From: JAXLYX01 sp046351215
GTDB lineage: Bacteria > Myxococcota_A > Polyangia > Polyangiales > Houyiibacteriaceae
Length of the DNA stretch: 14,946 nt
Direction: 5' to 3'
NCBI GenBank assembly: GCA_046351215.1
Contig: JAXLYX010000048.1
Span: 1 to 14,946, forward strand
Both the position numbers and the translations under genes were made by a program. The notes under the pieces are model-generated. The model did not search any database. It was not told where the DNA came from and worked only from the letters and a program-made list of their open reading frames with translations. Below, in pieces: positions 7,572 to 14,222 of this stretch (its first letter is position 1; the number at the start of each line of letters is the position of its first letter).

Positions 7572-7574
7572 CGT

Positions 7575-7591
7575 CGGGAGGCAGTGTACAC
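7575..7591 (-). promoter_or_regulatory. Putative promoter (-10 TACACT at 7583-7588) for a near-leaderless DUF4403 mRNA
   Basis: Minus strand GTGTACACTGCCTCCCG ends 3 nt before the ATG at 7571. It matches 15 of 17 positions of the sequence before the start at 9928. The TACACT hexamer agrees with TANNNT and lies 11 nt from the start codon, which would place the transcription start within a few bases of the ATG; no GGAGG is present. No good -35 (TGGGCC at 17-bp spacing). A shared activator site is the alternative reading. Confidence 0.5.
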
Positions 7592-7675
7592 GGTGGACGA
7601 CGCCCGGCCCACGTCGGGACGGCGCTCGCCCTCGGCTGCGTCCCCGCGGGGAAGCGTGGTAAACGGCCCGTGGGG

Positions 7676-9100
7676 ATGACGAGCGCGGGATCGGAGCCTG
7701 TCGGCAAGCCCGGGAGGGAGAAGGCGGTCAGGGGCACCGCCGTGACGCTCGTCGGCCAGGTGGTCGGCGCGGCGATCCGCCTCGCGAACACGCTCGCGCT
7801 GAGCCGCCTGCTCGTGCCGGACGACTTCGGCGCGATGGCGCTCGTCAACGTCTTCGCCCAGGGCCTCTACATGTTCTCGGACCTCGGCCTCGGTCCGGCG
7901 ATCGTGCAGCAGCCCGACGGGGAGAAGCCGCGCTTCCTCCACACCGCGTTCACGTTGCAGCTCGTGCGCGGGGCGTTCCTCGTGCTCGGGACGGCCGCCC
8001 TCGCCTTCCCCGTGGCGGCGCTCTACGACCTCCCTTCCCTCCGCTACCTCGTGCCCGTGTCGGGGCTCGTCGCTCTCGTGGAGGCCTTCACGTCGACGAA
8101 GGTGTGGACCGAGAACCGCCACCTCCGGCTCGCGCGGCTCACGGCGATCGATCTCGGCTCCTACTTCGTCGGGACCGCCGCGGCGATCGCCTGCGCGTAC
8201 CTGACGCGCTCGGTGATCGCGATCCCGTTCGGCGGCCTCTTCGGCTCCGTCGTGCGCGTCACGCTCTCGCACGTCGCCCTGCCCGGAGTCGGGCCCGGGC
8301 TCGCTTGGGATCGGCAGGCGCGGCGCGACCTCGTGACCTTCGGGCGCTGGATCTTCCTCGGCACGGCGCTGACCTTCGTCTCGCTCCAGATCGACCGGCT
8401 CGTGCTCGGCCGGCTCGTGTCTCCGGCGACGCTCGGCGTCTACTCGATCGCGGTCGGGCTCGCCTCGATTCCCCGGGAGCTGCTCCAGCTCCTCTCGTCG
8501 CGCATCGTCTTCCCGATGTTCGCGGAGCTGCTCCGCCACGGCGACTCGGCGGAGATGCGCGAGGTGCGCCGGATCGTGGTGGGGCTCTTGGTGGTCCCCG
8601 TCGGCATCCTGGTCGGCGCCTCGCACGCGCTCGTGGACTTCCTGTACGACGATCGCTATCGCCTCGCCGGCGATCTGATGGCGATGCTCGGCATCGGCAC
8701 CTGGCTGTCGGTCGTCGGGGCGAGCTATGGCGTCGTCGTGCTCGCGAGCGGCGAGCCGAAGTGGATGAGCTTCGGCACGGCCGCGAAGGCCGCGATCTTC
8801 GCCTTGTTGTCGATGCCGGTCCTGCGGACGCACGGCATCGTCGGCGTGGCGCTCCTCGTCGGCCTCGCCGAGGGGGCGTCGGCGCTCTCGAACCTGATCG
8901 GCGCCCGCAAGCGCTCGGTGGTCACGCTCGCGACCGATGCCGTCGCCACCGTGGCGATGCTCGCGCTGGCCTTCGGCTTCCGCGCGTTCGATCGGTGGCT
9001 CACGCCGCTCGCGGGGACGCCGCTCGTCTCGCTGGTCCTCGGGGCGACCGTCGCGATCGGCGTGCCCCTCCTCGGGGCGCGGCGGCTCCGGCTGATCTAG
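7676..9100 (+). CDS. Oligosaccharide flippase / polysaccharide biosynthesis protein, MVF superfamily (474 aa)
   Basis: A polytopic inner-membrane protein with about a dozen hydrophobic segments across its length. The N-terminus (GTAVTLVGQVVGAAIRLANT, then SRLLVPDDFGAMALVNVF) is the hallmark opening of Wzx-like flippases (COG2244, MOP/MVF superfamily): a first helix, then an R-L-L-x-P-x-D-F-G loop. Such proteins move undecaprenyl-linked oligosaccharides to the periplasmic face for O-antigen, capsule or exopolysaccharide. Its length is normal for the family. No glycosyltransferase, polymerase or sugar-nucleotide gene lies in the window, so the glycan is unknown. The start is ATG 7676 (GTG 7670 also possible); there is no clear ribosome-binding site. 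Open frame continues upstream to 7466, but that part is compositionally unlike protein and overlaps the divergent DUF4403 gene. It ends 24 bp before the convergent AgmX-type gene. Confidence 0.9.
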   Translation: MTSAGSEPVGKPGREKAVRGTAVTLVGQVVGAAIRLANTLALSRLLVPDDFGAMALVNVFAQGLYMFSDLGLGPAIVQQPDGEKPRFLHTAFTLQLVRGAFLVLGTAALAFPVAALYDLPSLRYLVPVSGLVALVEAFTSTKVWTENRHLRLARLTAIDLGSYFVGTAAAIACAYLTRSVIAIPFGGLFGSVVRVTLSHVALPGVGPGLAWDRQARRDLVTFGRWIFLGTALTFVSLQIDRLVLGRLVSPATLGVYSIAVGLASIPRELLQLLSSRIVFPMFAELLRHGDSAEMREVRRIVVGLLVVPVGILVGASHALVDFLYDDRYRLAGDLMAMLGIGTWLSVVGASYGVVVLASGEPKWMSFGTAAKAAIFALLSMPVLRTHGIVGVALLVGLAEGASALSNLIGARKRSVVTLATDAVATVAMLALAFGFRAFDRWLTPLAGTPLVSLVLGATVAIGVPLLGARRLRLI

Positions 9101-9124
9101 GAGCGCTCTTCCGCCCGGGCCGCC

Positions 9125-9928
9125 TCAGCCGACGGGGCGGAACTGGTACGGGTAGCGATACGTGACGCTCCCTCCGACGGGAGCGGGCGAGAAGCGGAAC
9201 CGTCCCACGACCTGCTTGATGCAGGTCGCGAGCCCGGGATGCCGGGTCGTGTTCTCGGCGATGGCGACGCGACCGACGCGGCCGCCCTCGTGGATCGTGA
9301 ACTCGACCGTGACCGTTCCACGGAGCTCGGGACGGTTGCGGAGGACGCGCTCGTAGCAGCGCTGCACGGCCGGCCGACGCTCGGCCATCGTGGCGCGCAC
9401 GAGGTCCGGCTGGTGCGAGGGCTCCCCGGCCGCGTGCTCCGAGGGCGCCCGCTCCGCCGGGAGGACGACGAGGCCGCCCGGCCCCACGCGGAAGGGCACG
9501 AGCAGGTGCAGCTCGGCCGGAGCCCCGTGTGCGAGCGAGAGAGCGCGCACCCGGCTCGCGAGGCAGCGCGCGATGCGCGTGTTCGAGGGCACGGCGCCGG
9601 TCGGACGCGCGGCCTTCACGCGCCCCGTCGGGGCGACGCGCACGTCGAGCACGACCTCGGTCGATCCGGCGGGCGTGGAGGCCCCGAGGCGCGCGCAGGC
9701 GTCGAGACGCGAGCGATGCTCGGCGAGGGCCTGATCGACGCTGCGCACGTCGTCGTGGGCCCAGGACGGCACGGGCGCGGGGGCCCGGGCGACGGCCGGA
9801 GCCGCGCGCGCTTCGCTGCCGGTCGTCGCCGCCCGCGGGGCGGCCGCGGTCGGGGCCGTCGGCGCGCTGGAACAGCCGAGGGACGGACCGACGAGGGTCA
9901 GGGCGGCGAGGAGGGAGACGGTACGCAT
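9125..9928 (-). CDS. AgmX/PglI C-terminal-domain lipoprotein with two domain copies (267 aa)
   Basis: A signal peptide ends at Cys19 (S-L-G-C, a weak lipobox), followed by an Ala/Pro/Thr linker (20-56). The C-terminal half (178-266) is the AgmX/PglI C-terminal domain common in myxobacteria: RPAVQRCYERVLRNRPELRG, then a GTVTVEFTI strand, EGGRVGRV, CIKQVVGRFRF and a terminal VTYRYPYQF strand; the fold is TonB-C-like. Residues 64-148 look like a divergent extra copy: RLDACARLG, EVVLDVRVAPTGRVKAA, RCLASRVRALS, LHLLVPFRV. Cys spacing agrees (C78-C122 and C191-C236), suggesting one disulfide per copy. Proteins with this domain include gliding-motility-associated ones, but this one's role is unknown; periplasmic or envelope interaction is likely. 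There is no Shine-Dalgarno; a TACACT hexamer lies 8 nt before the ATG. Confidence 0.88.
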   Translation of the reverse strand: MRTVSLLAALTLVGPSLGCSSAPTAPTAAAPRAATTGSEARAAPAVARAPAPVPSWAHDDVRSVDQALAEHRSRLDACARLGASTPAGSTEVVLDVRVAPTGRVKAARPTGAVPSNTRIARCLASRVRALSLAHGAPAELHLLVPFRVGPGGLVVLPAERAPSEHAAGEPSHQPDLVRATMAERRPAVQRCYERVLRNRPELRGTVTVEFTIHEGGRVGRVAIAENTTRHPGLATCIKQVVGRFRFSPAPVGGSVTYRYPYQFRPVG

Positions 9929-9945
9929 CGGGCGGCAGTGTACGC
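9929..9945 (-). promoter_or_regulatory. Putative leaderless promoter (-10 TACACT at 9937-9942) for the AgmX-type gene
   Basis: Minus strand GCGTACACTGCCGCCCG abuts the ATG at 9928. It is the near-identical partner of the element at 7575-7591. With 8 nt from the hexamer to the ATG, transcription would start at or next to the start codon. It sits immediately downstream of the hairpins ending the preceding gene, so the gene appears to have its own promoter. Confidence 0.5.
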
Positions 9946-9964
9946 CCCTCCCCCTCGGCGGCCT

Positions 9965-10005
9965 ACCCCCGAACAGGGGGGTCGGGCCTTCACCCCCGTG
10001 GGTGA
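9965..10005 (-). terminator. Tandem stem-loops after the 10007-11311 gene
   Basis: Reading along the minus strand, a 6-bp stem with a 4-nt loop (10005-9990, arms TCACCC/GGGTGA) begins 1 nt after the stop codon. It is followed by a second 6-bp stem with a 6-nt loop (9982-9965, arms ACCCCC/GGGGGT). Neither has a U-run, so they may act as a rho-assisted terminator or as 3'-end protection. Position between a gene and a promoter-like element supports termination. Confidence 0.45.
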
Positions 10006-10006
10006 G

Positions 10007-11311
10007 TCAGCGCCCCCGGCCTCCGCGCGCCGCGCGAGAATTCCCTCGCCCTCCCGCGCCGCGCGGCGCCGCCTGACCGACGGCCGGGATCGTCCGGGTC
10101 TCGGCCTGTGCCGGAGCGCTGCGGAGGCCCCGGCCCGAGAACGCGAGCCGCGCGGGCGCCGAAGGGTCGGTCCGGAGGTCGAGCGGATTGCCCTCCGGGA
10201 TCACGGTCTCGACGAAGACCGCGCCGGGCGCGAGCGTGAGACCGCCCTCGGTCTGCTCGGCGTGCGGCACGAGGAAGCCGTCCGATCCGACCTGGAAGCG
10301 GAAGGTCCGGACCGTGCGGGCATCCGAGGTGCGGAGGTCGCACTCCCACGCGCCCGGATGGTCGCCGACCGTCGTGGCGTCGTCCCGCACGCCCTGCGCG
10401 CCCGGCGGTCCGAACGAGAGGGGCAGCACGACGTAGAGCCGCCTAAAGAGGTACTGCTGCATGTCGTAGCGGGGATTGCCGCTCGGGTTCGGCACCATCT
10501 CCTCGCCCATCGTCGAGCTCGCCTCGGTGACGTTCACGGCGTCGGTGCGCGTGCCGCTCCGGTTCCCGTTGCGCCACGGCGTGCGGAGATCGACGGGCTG
10601 TCCGTCGACGCGGCAGCGCATGAACGCGCCGGCCCAGCTCAGCGAATTCGCGCCCCACGTCGGCGAGGCGTTGAAGAAGAGGTCGAGCGTCGCGCCGGGC
10701 TCCACCTGCACGCTCTCCTCCTGGTAGCGATGGAAGCCGTTCGGATGCTGGTAGAGGACGCTCGAGAGCAGCTCGCCGTGCCGGTCGACGTAGAAGACCG
10801 GATACCACGGGCGCTGCGAGCCGACGTCGAAGCGGGGGGCGCTCCGCACGACGATCGTGTGCGTCACGAGCGTGCGGTCCTGGTCGGTGTTGCCGTCGAG
10901 CAGATGCCACTCGACCTGGAATTCGCCCGCCTCGCGGACGCGGAGATCGCGTCGCGCGCAGGCCTGCACGAAGACGTGGGGGAAGTTCGTCGGGCGTCCG
11001 ACGGTCGAGTACGTGCTGCGCGTGTCGCAGCGGACCTCGCCGAGCGATTGGCTGCCCTTCTTGAGGATGTAGTAGAGCACGCTGCGGGGCGGGACGTTCC
11101 CGACGACGCGGAAGTCCGCCTTCAGCCACCACTCGGACGCCGGTGGCTCCGAGCCCGAGAGCGATTGGTGCTCCACCGTGTAGAAGGCGAAGCCCTCGTC
11201 GACGACCGGCGTCGCCGGGATCTCGCCCACGACCTGGTTCTGCGCATGCGCGGCTCCGACGGTCCCGAGCACGAGCGCGAGCACCGCCCACGCGAACGAA
11301 CGTCCCCTCAT
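10007..11311 (-). CDS. Secreted two-domain protein of unknown function with Arg/Gly-rich tail (434 aa)
   Basis: A classical signal peptide with cleavage expected after A-H-A (residue 23), leaving mature Gln24; no lipobox, so soluble periplasmic or extracellular. I recognise no family. The body is beta-rich, with few helices predicted by eye. Four Cys fall in two pairs, C95/C118 and C233/C324, each in a 'xxRCxx ... xxCxLR' setting followed by an alternating strand (FQVEWHLLDG; RTFRFQVGSDG), suggesting two related beta-sandwich domains each with a disulfide. The tail (416-434) is Arg/Gly/Ala rich, of RGG type and strongly basic. Start at ATG 11311 chosen because GGGGGAGG lies 5 nt upstream and it begins the signal peptide exactly; the upstream in-frame extension to 11356 would bury it. 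A TATCCT (RC of 11365-11370) is a possible -10. It is followed by tandem hairpins. Confidence 0.82.
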   Translation of the reverse strand: MRGRSFAWAVLALVLGTVGAAHAQNQVVGEIPATPVVDEGFAFYTVEHQSLSGSEPPASEWWLKADFRVVGNVPPRSVLYYILKKGSQSLGEVRCDTRSTYSTVGRPTNFPHVFVQACARRDLRVREAGEFQVEWHLLDGNTDQDRTLVTHTIVVRSAPRFDVGSQRPWYPVFYVDRHGELLSSVLYQHPNGFHRYQEESVQVEPGATLDLFFNASPTWGANSLSWAGAFMRCRVDGQPVDLRTPWRNGNRSGTRTDAVNVTEASSTMGEEMVPNPSGNPRYDMQQYLFRRLYVVLPLSFGPPGAQGVRDDATTVGDHPGAWECDLRTSDARTVRTFRFQVGSDGFLVPHAEQTEGGLTLAPGAVFVETVIPEGNPLDLRTDPSAPARLAFSGRGLRSAPAQAETRTIPAVGQAAPRGAGGRGNSRAARGGRGR

Positions 11312-11401
11312 CGCGACCTCCCCCGGCTCGCCCCCCTCGGGCGCCGGCCCGAACACCTCTCGCGAGGATAACGGCAGGAACGAGCGCGCCGCGAGCGGGA
11401 T

Positions 11402-12010
11402 TCAGACCCAGCTGAGCGTCACCTGGACGGTGTTCGGGTCCGAGGCGTTCGGACGGGCGGTCTTGGCGAGAACCGTCTTCGAGAACAGGAGGAGCGAGCC
11501 ACGCACGACGCCGGTGTAGGCGACGCGGAAATAGCGCTGGGCGAAGAGGGGACAACCGCTCGTCGTCACGATGGCGTCCTTCGGACCCGTCTCCTCCACG
11601 AGGGGGGTCCCGCCGTTGAGGATGCGGCCCCAGATCTTGTCGAACTGCTGCAGCGGGATCCACGGCGAGGCCCCGACGTTGCGGCTCGAGCGGACGAGCG
11701 TGCCGAGATAGGTCCCCATGAGGCGGCCCGAGACCGCCTCGCCGATCCGCTCGAGCTCGTGGTCCGAGAGGCCGAGCGCGTCGCACGCGCCGTAGTGGGC
11801 GAGCCCGACCTCGATCGGCATCCACTCGGGCGCGATCTGGCCGAGGATGCGCTCCCGGTGCTCGCTCGGGACGAGCTCGAGGTAGCGCTCGTAGAGCCCG
11901 AAGTCCTTGAGCGTGGTGAGCGACGAGGTGATGAGCGTGCTGCGCACCTCGACGACCTTCGGACCGGCCGGGCTGCGGAAGTCGAGGATGGTCTTGCGGT
12001 CCCGGGCCAC
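11402..12010 (-). CDS. Second TIGR02265/DUF2378-type myxobacterial protein (202 aa)
   Basis: A soluble protein aligning by eye with the one at 174-755: LVPSEHRERILGQIAPEWMPIEVG (46-69) against RLSNEEQDMLRYKIVQTGWYPISLY, sharing W-x-P-I, and the C-terminal alpha/beta part SPWIPLQQFDKIWGRILN through VQVTLSWV against SPETVFSLSGKLFNTYYDTG through MVAEWT. It lacks the YYDTG turn and is clearly diverged, so family membership is less certain than for the first copy. Function unknown. The start is GTG 12010, with GGAGG 5 nt upstream; the frame stays open to 12106, but without a ribosome-binding site and across a hairpin. It lies 123 bp downstream of the diiron protein gene on the same strand and 90 bp upstream of the secreted protein gene. 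Confidence 0.75.
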   Translation of the reverse strand: MARDRKTILDFRSPAGPKVVEVRSTLITSSLTTLKDFGLYERYLELVPSEHRERILGQIAPEWMPIEVGLAHYGACDALGLSDHELERIGEAVSGRLMGTYLGTLVRSSRNVGASPWIPLQQFDKIWGRILNGGTPLVEETGPKDAIVTTSGCPLFAQRYFRVAYTGVVRGSLLLFSKTVLAKTARPNASDPNTVQVTLSWV

Positions 12011-12079
12011 GAGCGCCTCCGTTCGGGGGAGGCCCCATGGTACGCGAAGCCCGCCTCGAAGAGGGAGCACGGACGCGGC

Positions 12080-12102
12080 GGGACGTCGGGAACCGACATC
12101 CC
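12080..12102 (-). terminator. Stem-loop between the diiron protein and TIGR02265-type genes
   Basis: On the minus strand GGGATGTCGG-TTC-CCGACGTCCC forms a 10-bp stem (one G-U pair) with a 3-nt loop. It lies 31 bp beyond the stop of the 12134-13015 gene. No U-run follows, so termination would be incomplete or factor-dependent; it may instead separate expression levels of the two genes. Confidence 0.4.
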
Positions 12103-12133
12103 ACACGCAGCGACACGGGACGCGCGCTACGCC

Positions 12134-13015
12134 CTACGCCTTCGTCCCGAGGCGCGCCTTCCAGCGGTCGACGAGATCGCTGTTGTCGTGCTGCCAGGGA
12201 TGGAAGTCCGGCCGGAAGTACGTGAGCCAGGCGGGCGCCGCGCGGCTCAGATAGCCCTTCGGTCCCCAGAGCGCGTAGAGGCCTCGCGCCCAGACGCGCG
12301 GGTCGCGGTGCAATCCGTCCTTCTCGAGGAACTCGTACTCGACGAGCGCGGCGCCGACGAAGAGACCGAGGGTCTCGGTGATCAGGGCGGCCACACGTCG
12401 CGGATAGCTTCCGCAGACTTGCTGGTACACGTCGAACGCGACGCCCTTGTGCTCCGTCTCCTCGACGGCGTGCCAGAGCCAGAGCGGCAGGAGCTTCTCG
12501 TCGAAGCGCGCGCGGATGTCGTCGTGACGGAGCAGCGCGTCGCCGAGGATCGCCGTGATGTGCTCGAGCGCGCAGGTCGTGGCGAGCTGTTGCTCGTGGG
12601 ACCTCTTCCGGAGCTCGTCCAGGGACTCCTCGATCATCTTCTCGATCGCGGTCGCGTCGTAGCCGAGGGTGTCGAGCCAGGCGTTGAACGCACGGTGCTC
12701 CTTCGAGTGCATCGCCTCCTGCCCGATGAAGCCGTTGATCTCGCGCCGCAGCTCGGGATCGTCGATGCGGTCGCGGAAGGCGCGGACGGAATCGACGAAG
12801 AACTGCTCGCCTCCCGGGAACATCAGCGAGAGAGAGTTCAGGAAGTGGGTCAGGAAGGGGTCGTCGACCCAGTACCGCGGCAGCGTCTCGTCGAAGACGA
12901 AGTCCATGCGGCGCGGCTTGATCGTGACGCGCTCGGGCTTCTTCGCGGAGGGGGCGGCGACGGTCGCAGCGCGCTCCAGCGTCTTCGCGGTGGGGGTGGT
13001 GGCGGTGTCGGTCAT
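12134..13015 (-). CDS. Metal-dependent hydrolase family protein, diiron ferritin-like (PF10118; 293 aa)
   Basis: An Ala/Thr/Lys-rich N-terminal extension (1-35) precedes the domain opening RRMDFVFDETLPRYWVDDPF (35-54) and FPGGEQFFV (66-74), the usual start of the PF10118/COG3687 family. The sequence shows a four-helix diiron ligand set: E70 in helix 1, E100-x-x-H103 (GQEAMHSKEH), E151 (ALEHIT), and E186-x-x-H189 (HAVEETEHKG). These are my predicted ligands by analogy with ferritin-like proteins. The family is named 'predicted metal-dependent hydrolase', but diiron sets of this type more often do oxidation chemistry, so the true reaction is open. It has a hydrophobic stretch near 208-226, perhaps a membrane-touching helix. 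The start is ATG 13015, GAGGAGA 7 nt upstream. Divergent from the AraC-type regulator, 120 bp apart, which is the likely controller. Confidence 0.88.
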   Translation of the reverse strand: MTDTATTPTAKTLERAATVAAPSAKKPERVTIKPRRMDFVFDETLPRYWVDDPFLTHFLNSLSLMFPGGEQFFVDSVRAFRDRIDDPELRREINGFIGQEAMHSKEHRAFNAWLDTLGYDATAIEKMIEESLDELRKRSHEQQLATTCALEHITAILGDALLRHDDIRARFDEKLLPLWLWHAVEETEHKGVAFDVYQQVCGSYPRRVAALITETLGLFVGAALVEYEFLEKDGLHRDPRVWARGLYALWGPKGYLSRAAPAWLTYFRPDFHPWQHDNSDLVDRWKARLGTKA

Positions 13016-13033
13016 CGGAGTCTCCTCGTGGAA

Positions 13034-13089
13034 CGCTCTCCGGACGAGAGCGACCATGGGGGGAAACGTGTTGCCAGGGAGGCCCTCCC
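13034..13089. promoter_or_regulatory. Two inverted repeats in the divergent intergenic region
   Basis: CGCTCTC-n5-GAGAGCG at 13034-13052 and GGGAGG-C-CCTCCC at 13077-13089 are perfect inverted repeats between the diiron protein gene and the AraC-type gene. They could be operators for a regulator of either gene, or the first could be a leader hairpin of the diiron gene. AraC-family proteins more often bind direct repeats, so the link to the neighbouring regulator is inference only. Confidence 0.35.
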
Positions 13090-13135
13090 CGTGAGATCCG
13101 GAGGTGCCATTCGACTTGTCAAATCGGGCCACGCC

Positions 13136-14158
13136 GTGAGCGACCTCCAGACCGACCTCGAAACGCCCATCGTTCCCGCGGCCTATGCCGCGGCCTGGGT
13201 CACCCTGCTCGAGGGAAGGGGCGTGCCGCGCGACAAGACGCTCGAAGGCGTGAGCTTCGAGGCCGCGCTGCTCTCGAATCCGACGGGCCGCGTGAAGCCC
13301 ATCGACTTCACGCGCCTCGTCCTCAACGGCTTCGCGGCGACCGGGGATCCCGCCCTCGGCTTCGAGCTCGGGCTCGCGCTGAAGCCGACGACCCACGGCT
13401 TCCTCGGCTACGCCCTGCTCACCTGCGGCACGCTGAGGGAGGCGATCCGCCTCGGGGAGCGGTACATCCGCCTGCGCATCCGCCCCGTGCACGTGAAGCT
13501 CTCGGCGCACGGCCCGACGGCGACGCTCACGATCGCCGAGAACGAGGAGCTCGGCGAGGAGCGCCGCTTCCTCCTCGAGGCGCTCGCGGGCGGGCTCGTG
13601 CGCATCGGCGAGTTCCTCCTCGGCCCCGAGCTCGGCATACGAGACGCCGAGCTCTGGCTCGACCTCGCGGAGCCGCCCTACTACGCGAGCGTGCGCGATC
13701 GCCTGCCTCCGATCCGCTTCGACGCGCCGACGAACGAGCTCCGCTTCCCGGCGGAATGGCTCGACCGCCCGCTCGCCCTCGCCGACCCCGCGGCCTCCCA
13801 GGCGGCCGTGCAGCAGCTCGAGCGCGAGCTCGCCCTCTTCGGCGAGGACGACGACATCGTCGTGCGCGTGGGCGCCCTGCTGGAGGACGCGACCGCGGAC
13901 TTCCCGGACCTCGAGGCCGCGGCCTCCCGCCTCCACGTGTCGAGCCGCACGCTGAAGCGACGCCTCGCGCGCCGCGGCACGACCTACCAGCACCTGCTCG
14001 ATCAGACGCGGAAGGCGCGCGCGACTGCCTTGCTCCGGGACACGCGCGTGCCGATCGCGCAGATCGCGGCGACGCTCGGTTATCGGGATCCGGCGAACTT
14101 CACGCGGGCGTTCCGGAAGTGGACCGGGCGGTCGCCGAGCGAATTCCGGGGGGAGTGA
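13136..14158 (+). CDS. AraC-family transcriptional regulator with Arabinose_bd-type N-terminal domain (340 aa)
   Basis: The C-terminal 100 residues are an AraC/XylS DNA-binding domain: first helix-turn-helix about 257-278 (LEAAASRLHVSSRTLKRRLARRG), second about 304-331, with the family signature GYRDPANFTRAFRKWTGRSPSEFR (315-338). The N-terminal part (about 11-195) has the pattern of PF12625 (Arabinose_bd; OruR/ArgR-type regulators): VPAAYAAAWVTLLEGRGV, then GDPALGFELGLALKPTTHGFLGYALLTCGTLREAI (70-104). Regulators of this type commonly control catabolic genes for lipids, amino acids or opines, and often the divergent neighbour, here the diiron protein. The GTG at 13136 gives the normal family start; GTG 13091, 15 codons earlier with GGGAGG 8 nt upstream, is also possible. 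The frame is open far upstream, antisense to the neighbour, and that part is not coding. Confidence 0.92.
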   Translation: MSDLQTDLETPIVPAAYAAAWVTLLEGRGVPRDKTLEGVSFEAALLSNPTGRVKPIDFTRLVLNGFAATGDPALGFELGLALKPTTHGFLGYALLTCGTLREAIRLGERYIRLRIRPVHVKLSAHGPTATLTIAENEELGEERRFLLEALAGGLVRIGEFLLGPELGIRDAELWLDLAEPPYYASVRDRLPPIRFDAPTNELRFPAEWLDRPLALADPAASQAAVQQLERELALFGEDDDIVVRVGALLEDATADFPDLEAAASRLHVSSRTLKRRLARRGTTYQHLLDQTRKARATALLRDTRVPIAQIAATLGYRDPANFTRAFRKWTGRSPSEFRGE

Positions 14159-14190
14159 CATAGCGCAGGGTCCCGGGACGGGGGGCCTCG

Positions 14191-14216
14191 ATCCGGACCG
14201 CCGGATGGCGTAGATT
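14191..14216 (+). promoter_or_regulatory. Putative leaderless promoter with inverted repeat before the Cys-rich lipoprotein
   Basis: TAGATT at 14211-14216 fits the -10 TANNNT pattern and ends 6 nt before the GTG start at 14223, where no Shine-Dalgarno exists. Directly upstream is a perfect inverted repeat ATCCGG-n4-CCGGAT (14191-14206), inside the -10/-35 spacer, a usual operator location. The best -35 is TCGATC at 14188-14193 (17-bp spacing, 3 of 6). The repeat could instead be a weak terminator for the AraC-type gene ending at 14158. Confidence 0.45.
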
Positions 14217-14222
14217 CGCGGC

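Noticed and set aside
7466..7675. N-terminal extension of the flippase by 70 codons
   Set aside because: The extension is antisense to the DUF4403 signal region, is Gly/Arg/Pro-rich, and precedes the normal family N-terminus.
13117..13122. Perfect TTGACA on the minus strand upstream of the diiron protein gene
   Set aside because: At 16-18 bp spacing no acceptable -10 follows (GGATCT at 17), so I do not call a promoter.
11759..13135. Plus-strand frame that continues from the AraC-type gene far upstream
   Set aside because: It is antisense to the diiron and TIGR02265-type genes and has no recognisable domain; the AraC family starts naturally at 13136 (or 13091).
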